From the NCBI GenBank assembly GCA_025345505.1, contig JANVCC010000077.1, positions 989,998 to 1,053,997 of the forward strand: 64,000 bases of DNA. The letters are read 5' to 3'. The notes beneath the pieces are model-generated. The model was not told the DNA's origin. It ran no database searches and saw nothing but the letters and a program-made list of their open reading frames with translations. Made by a program: the position numbers and the translations under genes. Position 1 is the stretch's first letter; each line of letters begins with the position of its first letter. Shown one piece after another: positions 49,001-56,875 of the stretch. The stretch comes from Todiramphus chloris collaris (Eukaryota > Chordata > Aves > Coraciiformes > Alcedinidae).

Positions 49001-52000
49001 CATGGACAAGAAAGAAAAGGGGACAGACAACCATTTTTGTCCTGTCTTCTTCTTTCTTTTCCCCCCAAGGTTTTGGACTATTGTCATGTCCTGTCTCTCT
49101 CCCCTCCTCACCCCCGAGAGGGAGAACATTGGTTTTATAGTTAAATTGCTTCGTAAAGCAGAAGGGCTTGGTGCCATTTCTGTTTGTTTTCCCAAATAAA
49201 AGCCCCAGCAGGGTCTCTTTTGCACTGTTGTGGCTTTATTTGAAGAAACTGGCTTTTTCCCATAGCCCAGTGTGTCAGTTTATCCTCTGAACTTAACCTT
49301 ACGGGAACCCGAACAACAAAAACTCGCAGGGTCCCAGAGCTGGAAAGGTAAAGAAATTGTATCTTTTTATTGGACCATTTAAAGCGTGTGTGGGCCAATT
49401 CAGAGAAAGCAGAAGAAAAGAAGGCAAAACTCCCTCTTCTGTCTTCCCCCCCTCAACACCACAATCTCAAACCATGGTTAGTGTCATTCCCCCCTACTGC
49501 CTCAAGTTTCTCCAGCTGCATTGAGGAAGCTGAGAGAGGCATTTCTCTTTAAAATCACTTACAACATCACCTCTGAGCCATTTCACATGGAGGTGCTCCC
49601 CCAGAATTCCCCAAGCCAATCCCACATCTCCCTGCAGGGTTAGTAGTCTTGGCTAAACGTAGGGTAACCTTGGGGTAGGATAACTCCATGAAGAATAACT
49701 TTGCCAAGGACTTAATGCTTCTCCCCACATACATTATAGATGTGGTTTGACCAAACCTTTCCCTTTCTAGCTTAAGCTGCTGTGTCCCCTGAGTGCCTCA
49801 GCTGCTGTTGCAAAGCACGTAGAAGAGGCAATAGTTTTGTTCTTCACTTTGGTTTTGGTGCATTCTACAAATTGTATGACCAAAGTTGTGCAAATGCTGC
49901 ACTCTGGGTAATTGTTTTTAAGTGGAATTTGTTTCCTTTCTCTGCTTGATACTCTGCTCAAATATCCCAGGGTTTTGGGCTGAAATGATGTTCTTTCTGT
50001 TTTTTGGGTTTTTTTTTTTTGGGGGGGGGGGGGCTTTTTTTTTTGGTTTTTATAATATATGCTTCCCACCTGGCTTGTTGCAGATAGTTATTTGGGCTAA
50101 AGTATTGGTTAAGAGCTCTGCTCAGTTTCTGAATAGTCACCTACTTACGTGCAATGGCTTCTCCTCATTGATGGATGATCACAGTTCACAGGTGAGGTTT
50201 CCAGAGAAATGAGTATGTCCTTTATTTCACACATGTCACACACTTTCAGCAGATGTTCTGAATTCAGTTTCCTAGAACTTGCATCAATTCTAGTGAATTG
50301 AGGTCACCAGAAATTGAGGATGGGGAGAAAGGTGTTTGTTTCACTCCAACTTTTGGAGTGTAGTTTACGTGTGTTAGAGACAGCTGGCCAAGACCTGCAG
50401 CAAATGGGCAGGGTACAGGGAGCAAGGTGCAGACCTATTTTGAGACCTTGCTGATAGCTGGAGTCTGGGGAAACCCCAAGCTGTTATGATCACACAGATA
50501 ACCACTGTGGTGTATATGGCTTTAGTCTGGTGAACAGCAGCATCCCATGGATTATCTGGAAACTAACCATCTGGGTTCTGCCAGAACTTCCTTTGTCTTC
50601 ATATTGCTGGAATGAGGAGGAATAGAGCCTTAAGCTGTTGTTAAAAAGTAAAACAATCAAAGAATTTAAAGAAACCAGCTTGTTTGTGCTATTCACTTTG
50701 CTTCTAGGCGGAGGTATCACAATAGCAAGTCTCATGGCAACATTTCCAGCTTGGAAAGGAAAGAGAGAAATACGGAAAACACAAATAAATAGCTGCTTAT
50801 TTTAAAAGTAATTTTTGTCTTGTTTTCTGAAGAACTTGGGAATTGATAGAGATGAATCAAAGGATTCTCCATAATGCCTGAACAAAATGCCTTTCAGTTT
50901 TGGTCTCACCCATGTGATGCATTTCCCAGGCACAGAAACTTTGTTTAAACATCTTGTTCTGTCAGCAAGGCACCTAGAGCCTGGTGTTAACACAGCTTTC
51001 CTGTGCTAGTGCTGAAATCAGCTGCTGGATTTGCTCTGGCTCTGTTCCTTGTGGGCTGGTACTGGATTACTGCTGACAGGATTTCAGTCTGTCTAGATGC
51101 TCAAGAACAGATAGGAGAAAGTAGGAATATCTAAGTTTCCTGCTCAGTACTGGAGGCCTACCTGTGTGTTTGTAAGGGCTGCATTGGCCCGGGTAGTTTA
51201 TGGTTAAGGTGCTAAAGCCAAGATCTCTGGCCCTAGACTGCTCTTTCCAGGACTGTCACATTTGTGATTGTGTCGCTCAGCTCCGCTGGTGTGAAGTACT
51301 TTCTGTCAGTGCCACCCAGCGCTGGGACTGAACCCTGGCACTATTGGCCCAGGTTGTTCAGTACAGAAAACAGAGCAAAACTCCCACCACCTGCACAACT
51401 ACCTACCTGACTTTCCTGAAGAAGGCGTGGGAGTGAAACAGCCTCTGCTTGCTACTGTTGGAGGGTCAGGGCATCATGGGAAGGTGGTGTGGACCTTCCT
51501 TGCTCTGTGCTTAGTCTTGCTTGAGCTTCACAGTCAGCTGGTGACTAACTTCATAGTGCCTAACGGGGATGGGACACCCTGACCTCTGGAGTGCTAAGGA
51601 TCAGCTACCTGGTTTTGTAAGGTGTTCGGGAGCAGAGGGTGAAAAAGGGCCCACAGAGGAAAGAAGGCTGTTCTCTGATGTGTTTGGCTGGTGCTACTGA
51701 GCTCTCCAAGCTAGTGAGAAGCAAGATTCAAGATGGCTATCACATCTCTTTCTCTCTCTCTTACTCAGTGAGTAGATTCTTCTGCCCTTGTAAGTTGACT
51801 AGTGCATCACAAGTCTTTTTATCTGCTGCTTTTCTGTTGCCCCTTGATCCTTTATAGTTTAAGTATTATCTGTGGGTTTTTATCCCTGGGAAGTGGAAGC
51901 TATTGGGCACTGGTGTTTATGGGCAGGGAATATTTGGGATAATGAAGACAATTTGTGGGCACTAACTTGTAATCCCAATGCTGGGAGTTGTGGTGGCAGG

Positions 52001-55000
52001 CAGTTCCCATCCCAGCATGGGCTCAGCATGGCTGTGTATGCTGCAGGGATGTGGAGCTAACCCGGCATGGTGGCAGCTGTCCCAGAGACACTGTAATCTG
52101 GTGAAAACCAGGGAAAATATTAATCATGTTCTGTGTCTTGATCAATTTAAGTGTGCCTGTGCTAGAACACTTAGGCCTTTGGGTTTGTGTGCCCAGTGCC
52201 CAGCACAGTGTCTCCCCCCGCCAAGTGTCAGATGAGAAGTGCTTCCCTGGAGCAACTAATGTGGTGTTTCTGTGAGCTGCCAAAGGACTGCTGCTGGATG
52301 CAGGGGCTGGCCCTCCCAGCTGTAAGCTGTCTTGGCTGACCTGCTCATGGGGCAGGAGAGTGGAACTGATTAACAAACCAGCAAAGCAAGGTTTGCTTTG
52401 CTGTAGTAACTTGCAAGTATTGGTGCTCCTTTCCTGCCTACAGAGAAAAGATAATCCTTTTATTCCTTTTTTTTTTTCCTTTTTTTTAAAAATTTTTTCA
52501 ATTTCTTTTGTTGCCTGGTCTTGAAGGAGAGGGAGGCAAACAGGTGTGACTGCAGGGATGCTTGGGTACCACTGCTGTGAGGTGTGAGGTCAGAGAAACT
52601 TTGAGAGTGAGGCACCTAGGTGGTGGCCAGGGCTTCACAGGAAGCTCTGAAAGCAGGAATCTGGACTCTGGTTTCTCCTGTGGCTTTGACGCTTAAATTT
52701 TTCACTTGGAGACATCATCAAGCTGCCATTAAAAATGGCTGCCATCTTGCAGCACTGCAGCTGAGGTCTGGTCTAGGAGATGGAAGGCAAGTTTTAGTGT
52801 GGCCAGGCATACTTTGGGTGTGATGGGTGTTTGTTTAGAGATGGGAGCTAGAGGAGATCTGTAGTGTCGTGTTTCAAGCACCTGAGAGGAGGAAGAACGC
52901 TGGTCCCAGTGAGTAAAAGATGCTTCTGCATCCTGCTGCTTTTCCTTGGCATAGTGCTCCTCTCTTCCTGAGCTTATGTAGTCCTGGTTTTCTCTCCTAC
53001 AGTGCCATGTGCTCAGAGCAGCGGTCTAGGGGCTACCCTTGAAACAACAACAAAAAGGCAGCAGTATGTGGAAATGGGGAGAGAGGGATCCAAGCTGCTG
53101 GTGCTGCCCAGGTCTTGCTGAGATAGCACATCTCCTGGGAGTAACTCCTTGCTCTTGCCTGAGCAGCTGGCAGAGGACTCTGCAGGTTGGACAGTCTGGC
53201 CCATTATCCATCTCACAGGTAGTCTGAAGGTTCTTGTTTGGGAGGGCAGCTGACTTGTCCTCATACCACTGTTGCATGTCTTACAACTCTTGGCCACTTG
53301 TACAACTTGTAGGATGAAGAAGGTTTTGTGGGAGCCTTGAGAAGGGTTGTGTGCGTGTCCATCTGTCCTGCTGACTTTGCAGAATGTCAGGTGGAGGGGA
53401 TCTGTGTGCTTAGAGGGGCAGGAGAGTGCCAGAGCTCAGAGATGTCCATCCGTGTCTCACTCTGTGGTGGAGCTGAGGACCCATCTGCCCCAGCCAAACC
53501 CCACAGCTCTTGCTCCCAGTGCTCAGAGTGCCAATACTTCAACCTCTCGACCTGCACACAGGTGCAGAGTTTCTGGTGGGTTGGTTTGCAAGTAACCTTC
53601 CAAGGGTTAATGTGTTGTGAAAAGGTTGCAAAAGGCTGAAGTCTGGAATCCCCTCGATCCCTTGCCTGGAGAAACACAAAGTCCAATAAGCCAGCACCCC
53701 TGGATTCGTGTTGGGGGGGATTAATTCATGCACTTGATGTTAAAGCTTGTCCGAGAGGTTTGCATGGGGGGGCCATTGCTAGGGCTGGTTGGCCTCTCTA
53801 AATGGTTGCTAGGGCCCTGGCATCAAGGGCCAATGTAGCTGCCCACAGCCACGGTCACGGAGGGAATTACACAGCCACAAAGAAATTGTTATTCTACATA
53901 ATCTGCTCTTTGGAGAGTGACTGTAGGGAAACAGGCTGGCCCCAGCATGCCGCCAGCTCTGTGATCATAGAAGCGTGCTGGCTGCCAAGATCGGCCAGGG
54001 CTCGCCTTCTGATCTGGGGACACCAGGGCTCGAGGCGCTAATCTGCTTTATCAGCGATTTCTCTCTCCTGACACAAAGGTGTTTACTTGTTTTAACATCT
54101 CCCAGGACTCTATTTCTCCTTTTGTGTGGTCTTTATCCCCCGACGAGGGCTTTAGCCCAGATTACAGACAGAATTAAGGCATTTGGCGATGTGCCTCAGA
54201 ACTGTGTGGTGCTGGATCAAGGAGCAGAAAGTAACAAAATAATGGGGGGAGATGCTGGGAGTGACCCCACTGCGGGATTCGTGCTGTCGGCTTTCAGGAC
54301 TGCTTCATTGTCCTGAGAACCAAGAGCTTGTTGGAGAGGGGTGGCCATGCGGCAGGGTTTGAAAAGCAGGTGCTTCAAGGTTTATTGTGTCCAGCGGTTT
54401 TGATTTAAAGGGTGTGAGAAGAAGGAGGAAGAAAAGGAGGGTTTGCAATAGGTGGCTGTTTCAAACAGCTGGACAGATTGTCCCCTCCATTCCCAAGAGT
54501 CTGGGGCAGGTGGAGTGATGCTGGGGATGGGCTGAGCGATGTGCCAGATGCAGTTTCATATGGGCCAGGGCAGGGGCTTAAGCTCCTTGCAGGCTGTCAG
54601 GGTGTGCCCTCACCATGTAACCATCCACCTCGTGAAGTGCTGGTTCTGCACATGAACAAGCAGCAGAATGATCCAGCCACAAAGGCATCTGGCTTAAGAG
54701 TTTCATGACGATCTCGCTTTTCTCTTTCACAGCAAGCAAGGAATTAAAAAGGAGGAGGGGTAAAAAATTTAAAAAAAAAAAAAAAGGTAACCTTTGGAAA
54801 GTCGTCTCCAGAGCAGTCCTGGGGTGTCTACTCTTGACCTATCGTGTTTGGCCCCAGGTACGGTGTTTGCAGTATGCAGTATAACTGGAGGGTGTTGAGG
54901 AGAGCAGCCATGGCAGACTGGGTCAGGAGAGCCTGATTTGCCTGTGGATATGAGCTGTGTGTCAAAGGAACAGGGAAATACCCCAGTGAGTGTTATTTTT

Positions 55001-56237
55001 AAGGATGGAATCTGGGGTGGAATGGGATTGGCCAGGTGTGTGGCTGTTGCTTATTATCTGGAGTTTGACTAGATCAAGAATTGTCACACATTGAAATGGA
55101 GCCCCATCATTTAGAGTACTGGTCAGTTCTTCCAAGGAAAATGATCCCGTTCTGTTGGGGGTCAGCTGTGCTCATTTCTTGGCTCTTCTTACTACTGTGA
55201 CTCTTGATGGTCCCCCTTCAGGATAGCTAGAGGCCCAACCAGTAGCAGAGCTTGTGGGAGTAGGAAGAAAACTGTGTGGGCTTTTGTATTTGCTGAATCA
55301 CAGAAATGAGGTCTAAGACACTTCAGTGACACCATCTCTTCTCTAGACAGCTGAATGGGAAAGGTGCTTTTCTCTGAATGACTCTTCCCCTGTTGTGTTT
55401 CATTGCAGTGGTCACCTGTTGACCTGTTTAGGGACTGACTTCCACCATGGAGCTGGAGTCCTTGATGTCTTCTATGAAACGCCCTCCCTTCTCCTTTCTT
55501 GTGGGTATGATACCTACATCCGCTACTGGGACATACGGACCAGCACCAGGTGAGTCAATCCTGCTGGCATCTGGGGCCTGTGTGCGGCTACTGGGCTATC
55601 CCTGTGCAATCTCTGGGGAGTTGCCTGCAGCTGAATTGGCTCCTTCAGGCAAACTGGGCCTCAGTCCCAGTGGTGGAGGAGTGGAGGCTCAGCCCAACTC
55701 TGGTTTTTGTTTCCCTTGCAGGGAGTGTGTCCTGAAGTGGGAAGAGCCCCATGACAATGCCCTGTACTGCATAAGGAGTGACAAGAACCATATGATTGCC
55801 AGTGGCTCTTCTTACTACGGCGTGGTGCGCCTCTGGGATAAGCGGCAGACTCGGTGCTTGCAGGTGAGAGCCAGCTGGAGGTCAGGTGGCAGCAGAGCTT
55901 CTGCATTATTCTCTGGCAGCCCAGTGCCCATAGCTCTCTGGGAGAAGAGAGAGGGGCTGCTGGGCCACCTTTGTGGTGAGACCAGTGTGGGGAGCCTAAC
56001 CTCTATGCAGGGAAAAGCCTGCTTTGCTCAGGCACCTCAGCCTTTGGTGTCTGTAAGACTGGCTGGGGTTTTCAGGCTGACCCCTTCTTTATGAGGTTGA
56101 ATTCTCCTGTTTTCTTACAGAGCTTTCACCTGTCCTCACCCACCAGCAGCCCAGTGTACTGCCTCCGTTTCAGTACCACCCATCTGTACGCTGCCCTGGC
56201 ATCAGCCCTGCATGTCCTGGACTTCACAGCCCCGTGA
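6917..56237 (+). CDS. FBXW4: FBXW4 (F-box/WD40 protein 4, dactylin), exons 2-9, 5'-partial
   Basis: FBXW4 is an F-box protein of the SCF ubiquitin-ligase type. The F-box binds SKP1 and the WD40 propeller is the presumed substrate platform; its substrates are not well defined. The coding join is 6917-7012, 9597-9782, 10485-10617, 13089-13183, 41668-41733, 55409-55549, 55722-55863 and 56121-56237. It reads in one frame for 324 residues after one leading base that completes a codon from exon 1. Landmarks match the family from memory: VKERVKVSQNW (residues 6-16), SAHEQEVNCVD, SGSRDRTAKVW, FVTGTACCGH, SCGYDTYIRYWD (222-233), EEPHD (246-250) and GSSYYGVVRLWD (267-278). WD-like signatures sit at residues 139-142, 187-190, 231-234 and 276-279. 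Human FBXW4 is about 412 residues, so roughly the N-terminal fifth, including the F-box, is off the left edge. No frameshift or premature stop is seen. Confidence 0.95.
7013..9596 (+). other. FBXW4: FBXW4 intron 2 (GC-AG type)
   Basis: The intron starts GCAAGT and ends TTTGCAG. The interior holds an AT-repeat and A-run at about 7563-7587 and a short CAG run near 8099-8110. No other feature is recognised. Confidence 0.85.
9597..9782 (+). CDS. FBXW4: FBXW4 exon 3
   Basis: The acceptor is a pyrimidine-rich tract ending TTTGCAG at 9596. The donor is GG followed by GTAAGT at 9783. The first T completes an Asn codon with AA from exon 2; then 61 residues run from LMPWMELDGEYLYLSQAENI to VLVNSHIVSGG. 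It covers the start of the WD40 propeller, including GHQEDVCRFVL, equivalent to human GHDEDVCHFVL. The exon leaves GG, which exon 4 completes. Confidence 0.95.
9783..10484 (+). other. FBXW4: FBXW4 intron 3
   Basis: A 702 bp GT-AG intron (GTAAGT to TTTTTCAG). Nothing distinctive is seen inside. Confidence 0.9.
10485..10617 (+). CDS. FBXW4: FBXW4 exon 4
   Basis: The acceptor TTTTTCAG ends at 10484 and the donor GTGAGC begins at 10618. The leading A completes GGA; then 44 residues follow, including DGNIVLHKIHGSYSVKF, SAHEQEVNCVDFQGG and SGSRDRTAK. The GH-like and SGSRDRT segments are typical of WD40 blades and match human FBXW4 closely. The exon ends in phase 0. Confidence 0.96.
10618..13088 (+). 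other. FBXW4: FBXW4 intron 4
   Basis: A 2.5 kb GT-AG intron (GTGAGC to CTCTTTAG). It includes G/T-rich low-complexity sequence at about 11066-11180. No gene or recognisable transposon is seen. Confidence 0.9.
13089..13183 (+). CDS. FBXW4: FBXW4 exon 5
   Basis: The acceptor CTCTTTAG ends at 13088 and the donor GTAACT begins at 13184. It encodes 31 residues, VWSLSTGRVGQCLHTVQTED then RVWSIAISPLL, and leaves AG, which exon 6 completes to Ser. VWSL is a WD-dipeptide position with Ser in place of Asp. The 28.5 kb intron 5 follows. Confidence 0.96.
14600..14830. promoter_or_regulatory. Candidate conserved enhancer block, intron 5
   Basis: The block has homeodomain-type cores CCAATTAGC (14612-14620), TCATTAATT (14625-14633) and GTTAATTAAAATT (14728-14740), with retained CpGs (CACGTC, GACGG, CTCGT, GACGA, GTCGG, GTCGC) that are scarce in the flanks. 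A candidate FGF8-domain enhancer by locus context; conservation not tested. Confidence 0.45.
18042..18063. repeat. (C)22 homopolymer
   Basis: An uninterrupted run of 22 C in intron 5. The length is unlikely to be exact in any assembly. Confidence 0.9.
19190..19315 (-). repeat. Possible tRNA-like (SINE) relic
   Basis: On the reverse strand TGAGCTCGAATCC matches most of the RNA polymerase III B-box consensus and lies downstream of an A-box-like segment. No tail or target-site duplication was found. Confidence 0.2.
20271..20289. repeat. (C)19 homopolymer
   Basis: An uninterrupted run of 19 C in intron 5, 2.2 kb from the first long C run. Confidence 0.9.
21310..22620. promoter_or_regulatory. 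Candidate conserved enhancer cluster, intron 5
   Basis: An extended CpG-retaining region with GCAAGTAATTAG (21673-21684), AATGATCGTTTG near 21390, GCATGAATATATTAAAATG near 21870, and CTATTAATAAC near 22325. It contains several short unique segments separated by C-rich and G-rich runs. The texture differs from the surrounding intron and suggests one or more constrained elements. Confidence 0.45.
22844..23170 (+). other. 108-codon ORF with protein-like composition, unknown origin
   Basis: It runs ATG to TAA with TAA immediately upstream of the ATG. The product has mixed, non-repetitive composition, with segments such as SQLEFIAAQIYGYHEELF (near residues 54-71) and PHYPARVSALLKELIKTQ (near residues 74-91). 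I recognise no family. No intron signals, poly(A) tail or target-site duplication are evident. It could be a decayed retrocopy, a transposon fragment or chance; the window is long enough for a chance ORF of this length. Confidence 0.25.
23630..23880. promoter_or_regulatory. Candidate conserved enhancer block, intron 5
   Basis: It contains AACAAATTAGAT, GAAAATTAGC, CCTAATTGGAG and TTCATTACA within about 110 bases, giving a homeodomain-site cluster, plus GCGCGGC and ATGCGATGG CpGs. Regulatory function is inferred. Confidence 0.45.
25725..25925. promoter_or_regulatory. Candidate conserved enhancer block, intron 5
   Basis: It has GCTAATTTAG, TCTAATTAGTAAA and a TCF/LEF-like CATCAAAGAG, in unique sequence unlike its flanks. 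Function is inferred. Confidence 0.35.
27150..27487 (+). mobile_element. Ancient CR1/L3-type LINE 3' fragment, forward
   Basis: Segments resemble the amniote CR1 3' end in order: a TCACACATTATGTGGTGAAC stretch, GGTTGTGGAGGTGGATG, TTTTGAAATGGATTTGG, CCGCTGGAGACAAAGC, then GAGCTAGATGAGCCATGG and the terminal CATATTCTTCTGG. The copy is heavily diverged and 5'-truncated, as usual for CR1. Identified by memory of the consensus. Confidence 0.65.
27490..27905 (-). mobile_element. Ancient CR1/L3-type LINE 3' fragment, reverse
   Basis: Read on the forward strand, this is the reverse complement of the CR1 3' end: AGTCCAGCATCCATCTACTC, GTGTCCAGCAGTGGTTAATG, CTCAGCTTCCAGTGATGGG, CTGAGGAAGAAATACTGTTC and TTTTTAAACC, then ATTCACCCCTCTGGAGACC. 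It abuts the forward copy tail to tail. It is highly diverged. Confidence 0.6.
30006..30028. repeat. (AT)n microsatellite
   Basis: A near-perfect alternating AT run in intron 5. Confidence 0.85.
31581..31606. repeat. (GTTTT)n short tandem repeat
   Basis: Four to five units of GTTTT ending in a T run, in intron 5. Confidence 0.75.
32085..32480. promoter_or_regulatory. Candidate conserved enhancer block, intron 5
   Basis: Five ATTA/TAAT cores occur within about 280 bases: GGCTAATTATG, AAAATTACC, GGAATAATTACC, GCCAATTAGG and GGCAATTAAC. CpGs are retained and the sequence is free of repeats. Locus context suggests an FGF8-domain enhancer. Confidence 0.45.
32529..32550 (+). other. Potential G-quadruplex motif
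   Basis: G runs at 32529-32533, 32537-32539, 32544-32546 and 32548-32550 with loops of 3, 4 and 1 bases meet the usual G3+N1-7 rule. Folding is inferred. Confidence 0.55.
36400..36990. promoter_or_regulatory. Strongest candidate conserved enhancer, intron 5
   Basis: This is the densest homeodomain-site cluster in the window. Between 36608 and 36690 there are ATTGATTTAATTGCAATT, CCAATTAGG, CTAATTGGAGTAAT and GTAATAAGG; further sites are CAAATTAG and GTAATTAAAATG (about 36794-36822). TCF/LEF-like and nuclear-receptor-like motifs (ACAAAGACTTTGACCTTTG, 36529-36547) and several CpGs lie nearby. Confidence 0.55.
41160..41410. promoter_or_regulatory. Candidate regulatory block upstream of exon 6
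   Basis: It contains GCCAATTAATGATTG (41179-41193), AATGTAATTGCAATTTAC (near 41324-41341) and an octamer-like CTTTGCATATGCG (near 41368-41380). Function is inferred. Confidence 0.35.
41668..41733 (+). CDS. FBXW4: FBXW4 exon 6
   Basis: This is a short 66 bp exon. The acceptor follows a long T tract (about 41645-41661) and TAAACAG ending at 41667; the donor GTGAGT begins at 41734. It encodes SFVTGTACCGHTSPLRIWDL plus E, followed by a split Ser. The TGTACCGH motif with LRIWDL is diagnostic of FBXW4. It lies isolated between introns of 28.5 and 13.7 kb. Confidence 0.96.
42960..43230. promoter_or_regulatory. Candidate regulatory block, intron 6
   Basis: It contains GAGATAATAAAGC, GGATTAAGGTAATG, TTTGATCTTTCAATAACGTC (TCF/LEF-like followed by a CRE-like half site) and AGTGACAGGCAAATAAA (MEIS/HOX-like). 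Function is inferred. Confidence 0.38.
44290..44480. promoter_or_regulatory. Candidate regulatory block, intron 6
   Basis: It contains TTGGATCAAAGCC (TCF/LEF-like), AGCAATTGTCAGG and GACTGCGTAATGCC in CpG-retaining unique sequence. Function is inferred and the evidence is weak. Confidence 0.3.
45540..45800. promoter_or_regulatory. Candidate regulatory block, intron 6
   Basis: It contains CCTCTAATTTC, TACACCGTCACTGACACC, TGTAATTAGG and clustered CpGs (TTGCG, CCCGG, TCCGAG, GCACG) within pyrimidine-rich unique sequence. Function is inferred. Confidence 0.35.
48400..49410. promoter_or_regulatory. Candidate conserved enhancer cluster, intron 6
   Basis: Segments of interest are 48420-48540 (GCGCATCAATCAGTTTCATC, PBX/HOX-like), 48890-48990 (TTGCAATCTAATCG, ACACACGTGTGC) and 49120-49400 (TTATAGTTAAATTGCTTCG, TTTTATTGGACCATTTAAAG). 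The whole is repeat-free with retained CpGs. Function is inferred. Confidence 0.4.
50009..50042. repeat. T run followed by (G)13 and a second T run
   Basis: 12 T, then 13 G (50021-50033), then C and a further T run, in intron 6. Confidence 0.85.
51183..51358. repeat. Possible old tRNA-derived SINE with flanking direct repeats
   Basis: ATTGGCCCGGGTAGTT (51183-51198) and ATTGGCCCAGGTTGTT (51343-51358) match at 14 of 16 positions and bracket about 144 bases. Inside, TATGGTTAAGGTGCTAAAGC is A-box/MIR-head-like, and GGGACTGAACCCTGG reads as a B-box on the reverse strand. The two promoter boxes are not in one consistent orientation, so the assignment is weak. Confidence 0.25.
53690..54260. promoter_or_regulatory. 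Candidate conserved enhancer block, intron 6
   Basis: It contains GGATTAATTCATGCAC, GGGAATTACACAG, GCGCTAATCTGCTTTATC, CAGAATTAAGGCATTTGGCG and many CpGs (CACGG, TCGGCC, CTCGCC, CTCGAGGCGC, CCCGACGAGG). It lies 1.1 kb upstream of exon 7. Locus context suggests an FGF8-domain enhancer. Confidence 0.48.
55409..55549 (+). CDS. FBXW4: FBXW4 exon 7
   Basis: The acceptor TTTCATTGCAG ends at 55408 and the donor GTGAGT begins at 55550. After the split Ser it encodes 46 residues, GHLLTCLGTDFHHGAGVLDV then FYETPSLLLSCGYDTYIRYW and DIRTST, and leaves AG for the next exon. SCGYDTYIRYWD is the conserved WD signature of this blade. Confidence 0.96.
55550..55721 (+). other. FBXW4: FBXW4 intron 7
   Basis: A short 172 bp GT-AG intron (GTGAGT to CCCTTGCAG) with nothing else in it. 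Confidence 0.93.
55722..55863 (+). CDS. FBXW4: FBXW4 exon 8
   Basis: The acceptor CCCTTGCAG ends at 55721 and the donor GTGAGA begins at 55864. After the split Arg it encodes ECVLKWEEPHDNALYCIRSD then KNHMIASGSSYYGVVRLWDK and RQTRCLQ. GSSYYGVVRLWD closely matches human FBXW4. The exon ends in phase 0. Confidence 0.96.
55864..56120 (+). other. FBXW4: FBXW4 intron 8
   Basis: A 257 bp GT-AG intron (GTGAGA to TTTTCTTACAG) with nothing else in it. Confidence 0.93.
56121..56237 (+). CDS. FBXW4: FBXW4 exon 9 coding part with stop
   Basis: The acceptor TTTTCTTACAG ends at 56120. The final 38 residues include SSPVYCLRFSTTHLYAALAS and end ALHVLDFTAP, followed by TGA at 56235-56237. The closing strand of the propeller (LYAAL, LHVLDF) matches the human C-terminus, which ends LHVLDFQNP. 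Confidence 0.96.
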   Translation, partial: SFHLSSPTSSPVYCLRFSTTHLYAALASALHVLDFTAP

Positions 56238-56875
56238 AGGGCACCACAGCTGCTTCTGGTCACCCCAACTCTGCAGAGTTGACACTTGGCTCAGGGAATT
56301 GCAGGGCAGGTGAGATGAGAATGGCTCCAAGGCTTCTGAAGGAATTTTTTTTTTTTTTTTGCCTGCAACAATGATGCAATGAAGTGTGCACAAAGAGGCC
56401 AGACTTTCTCAACCTCACCTGTCTGTTGGTGGAAGTAAAGGCTGATTTTTGTCCTTTACATGTCAGGGTTTGTTTTCACAACTGTATTCTTTTTTTCTAT
56501 GTGTTTTTTTTTTTTTTTCTTTTTATGCTGTGAATACAGGATTTGAGGGGCAAGCTGAGCTGGGATGCCCTATATCAGCTGTGTGTGCTGGTCAGGTTGA
56601 GATCAGTCAACTGAGCCATGTGAGCTGTGGCAGGGGGTGGACTGATTTGGTGGAAGAGAAAGGTGCCCAGAGCCAGGACACCTTTCACCTGCTCTTGCTC
56701 TCCTGACAGCTGCTTCTGTTGTCCTTTGCAGCCAAGAGCAAGAACTGAGCTGAAAGGCAGAGCCAGCCCTGTTTTCAGTGTATGCCTCCCCAAGCTGGCC
56801 ATCAGGTCAGACTGTGCACTTGGCAGGGCTGAAACAGTCATGTTTTGCTAAATAAAACTCTGAAGGGAAACAAAA
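56238..56875 (+). other. FBXW4: FBXW4 3' UTR
   Basis: About 640 bases lie between the TGA and the probable cleavage zone after the AATAAA at 56851. It contains T tracts at about 56345-56360 and 56504-56519 and no other canonical poly(A) signal that I see. The exact cleavage position is inferred. Confidence 0.75.
56851..56856 (+). terminator. FBXW4: FBXW4 poly(A) signal AATAAA
   Basis: This is the first canonical AATAAA downstream of the FBXW4 stop. It is followed about 24 bases later by a T/GT-rich stretch (TGTTTTGTTTC, 56881 on), which suits a downstream cleavage-stimulation element. Confidence 0.8.

Larger units (their letters stand above)
41734..55408 (+). other. FBXW4: FBXW4 intron 6 (13.7 kb)
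   Basis: A GT-AG intron with candidate regulatory blocks near 42.96-43.23, 44.29-44.48, 45.54-45.80, 48.40-49.40 and 53.69-54.26 kb, a T/G homopolymer pair at 50.01 kb and a possible old SINE at 51.18 kb. The rest is unremarkable unique sequence. Confidence 0.9.

Noticed and set aside
55447-56094. 215-codon forward frame across FBXW4 exons 7-8
   Set aside because: It is out of frame with exon 7, reads through introns 7 and 8, and is in frame only over exon 8. It is a shadow of FBXW4.
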